Positions 6,949-7,038 of a stretch of 7,038 nt of DNA are shown piece after piece. A model generated the notes under the pieces. The model was given only the letters and a program-made list of their open reading frames with translations, made no database searches and was not told where the DNA came from. Origin of the DNA: Erythrobacter sp. UBA3075 (GTDB taxonomy: Bacteria; Pseudomonadota; Alphaproteobacteria; Sphingomonadales; Sphingomonadaceae). The position numbers were made by a program, and so were the translations under genes. Every line of letters begins with the position of its first letter. Position 1 is the first letter of the stretch. The stretch lies in NCBI GenBank assembly GCA_002367375.1, contig DFBR01000136.1, forward strand, positions 1-7,038, given 5' to 3'.

Positions 6949-6976
6949 GTCATAGCGATCAAGCGGGCGAAGGCAA
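6949..6976 (-). promoter_or_regulatory. Weak candidate promoter for the S9 peptidase gene
   Basis: On the minus strand TTGCCT (6976-6971) and TATGAC (6954-6949), separated by 16 bases, each match the sigma-70 type consensus at four of six positions. Transcription would start about 30 bases before the ATG, leaving room for the ribosome binding site at 6921-6927. The placement is reasonable but the match is weak. Confidence 0.25.
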
Positions 6977-7038
6977 ACGGGGCGGCATGGGTGGGCGAGG
7001 TAACGATCCGATGGTGATGGGCGAACAAGGTGCCATAG

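Noticed and set aside
6987..7038. Possible start of a plus-strand gene running off the right edge (in-frame ATGs at 6987 and 7011, GAGG at 6997-7000)
   Set aside because: At most 17 codons are visible and their translation is not recognisable, so a gene cannot be supported without sequence beyond the edge.
6913..7038. Upstream extension of the S9 peptidase reading frame, which is open to the right edge
   Set aside because: The 42 extra codons contain no ATG, GTG or TTG, and the ATG at 6912 has a good ribosome binding site and begins a proper signal peptide, so that is the start.

Overview
The window looks like a chromosomal segment of a GC-rich, yellow- or orange-pigmented alphaproteobacterium. 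The style of the carotenoid proteins, the MipA-like porin and the S9 peptidase suggests Sphingomonadales, possibly the Erythrobacteraceae. This assignment is by recognition of protein families only; no search was run.

Left half, minus strand (3725 down to 1): a tightly packed carotenoid operon in the order crtY (lycopene beta-cyclase), crtI (phytoene desaturase), a LOG-family nucleotide phosphoribohydrolase, and crtB (phytoene synthase, cut by the left edge). All three junctions are 4-base stop/start overlaps (ATGA, ATGA, GTGA), so the four genes are probably co-transcribed and translationally coupled. Together CrtB, CrtI and CrtY convert geranylgeranyl diphosphate through phytoene and lycopene to beta-carotene. 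The LOG protein has no obvious place in that route. The leader just ahead of crtY can fold into a two-part hairpin whose 3' arm contains the only visible Shine-Dalgarno sequence of the operon's first gene.

Middle (3726 to 4797): a 166-base divergent intergenic region, then on the plus strand a MipA/OmpV-family outer membrane beta-barrel protein with a signal peptide and a GTG start.

Right half: the MipA gene converges on a large secreted S9 (prolyl oligopeptidase-type) serine peptidase on the minus strand (6912 to 4882). A strong hairpin between them can serve as a terminator for both. The last 126 bases hold the peptidase's ribosome binding site, a weak candidate promoter and no gene that can be supported. 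No RNA genes, mobile elements, CRISPR arrays or long repeats were seen.

The genes are ordinary families. The two points most worth attention are the ribosome-site hairpin ahead of the carotenoid operon and the LOG gene coupled between crtI and crtB.
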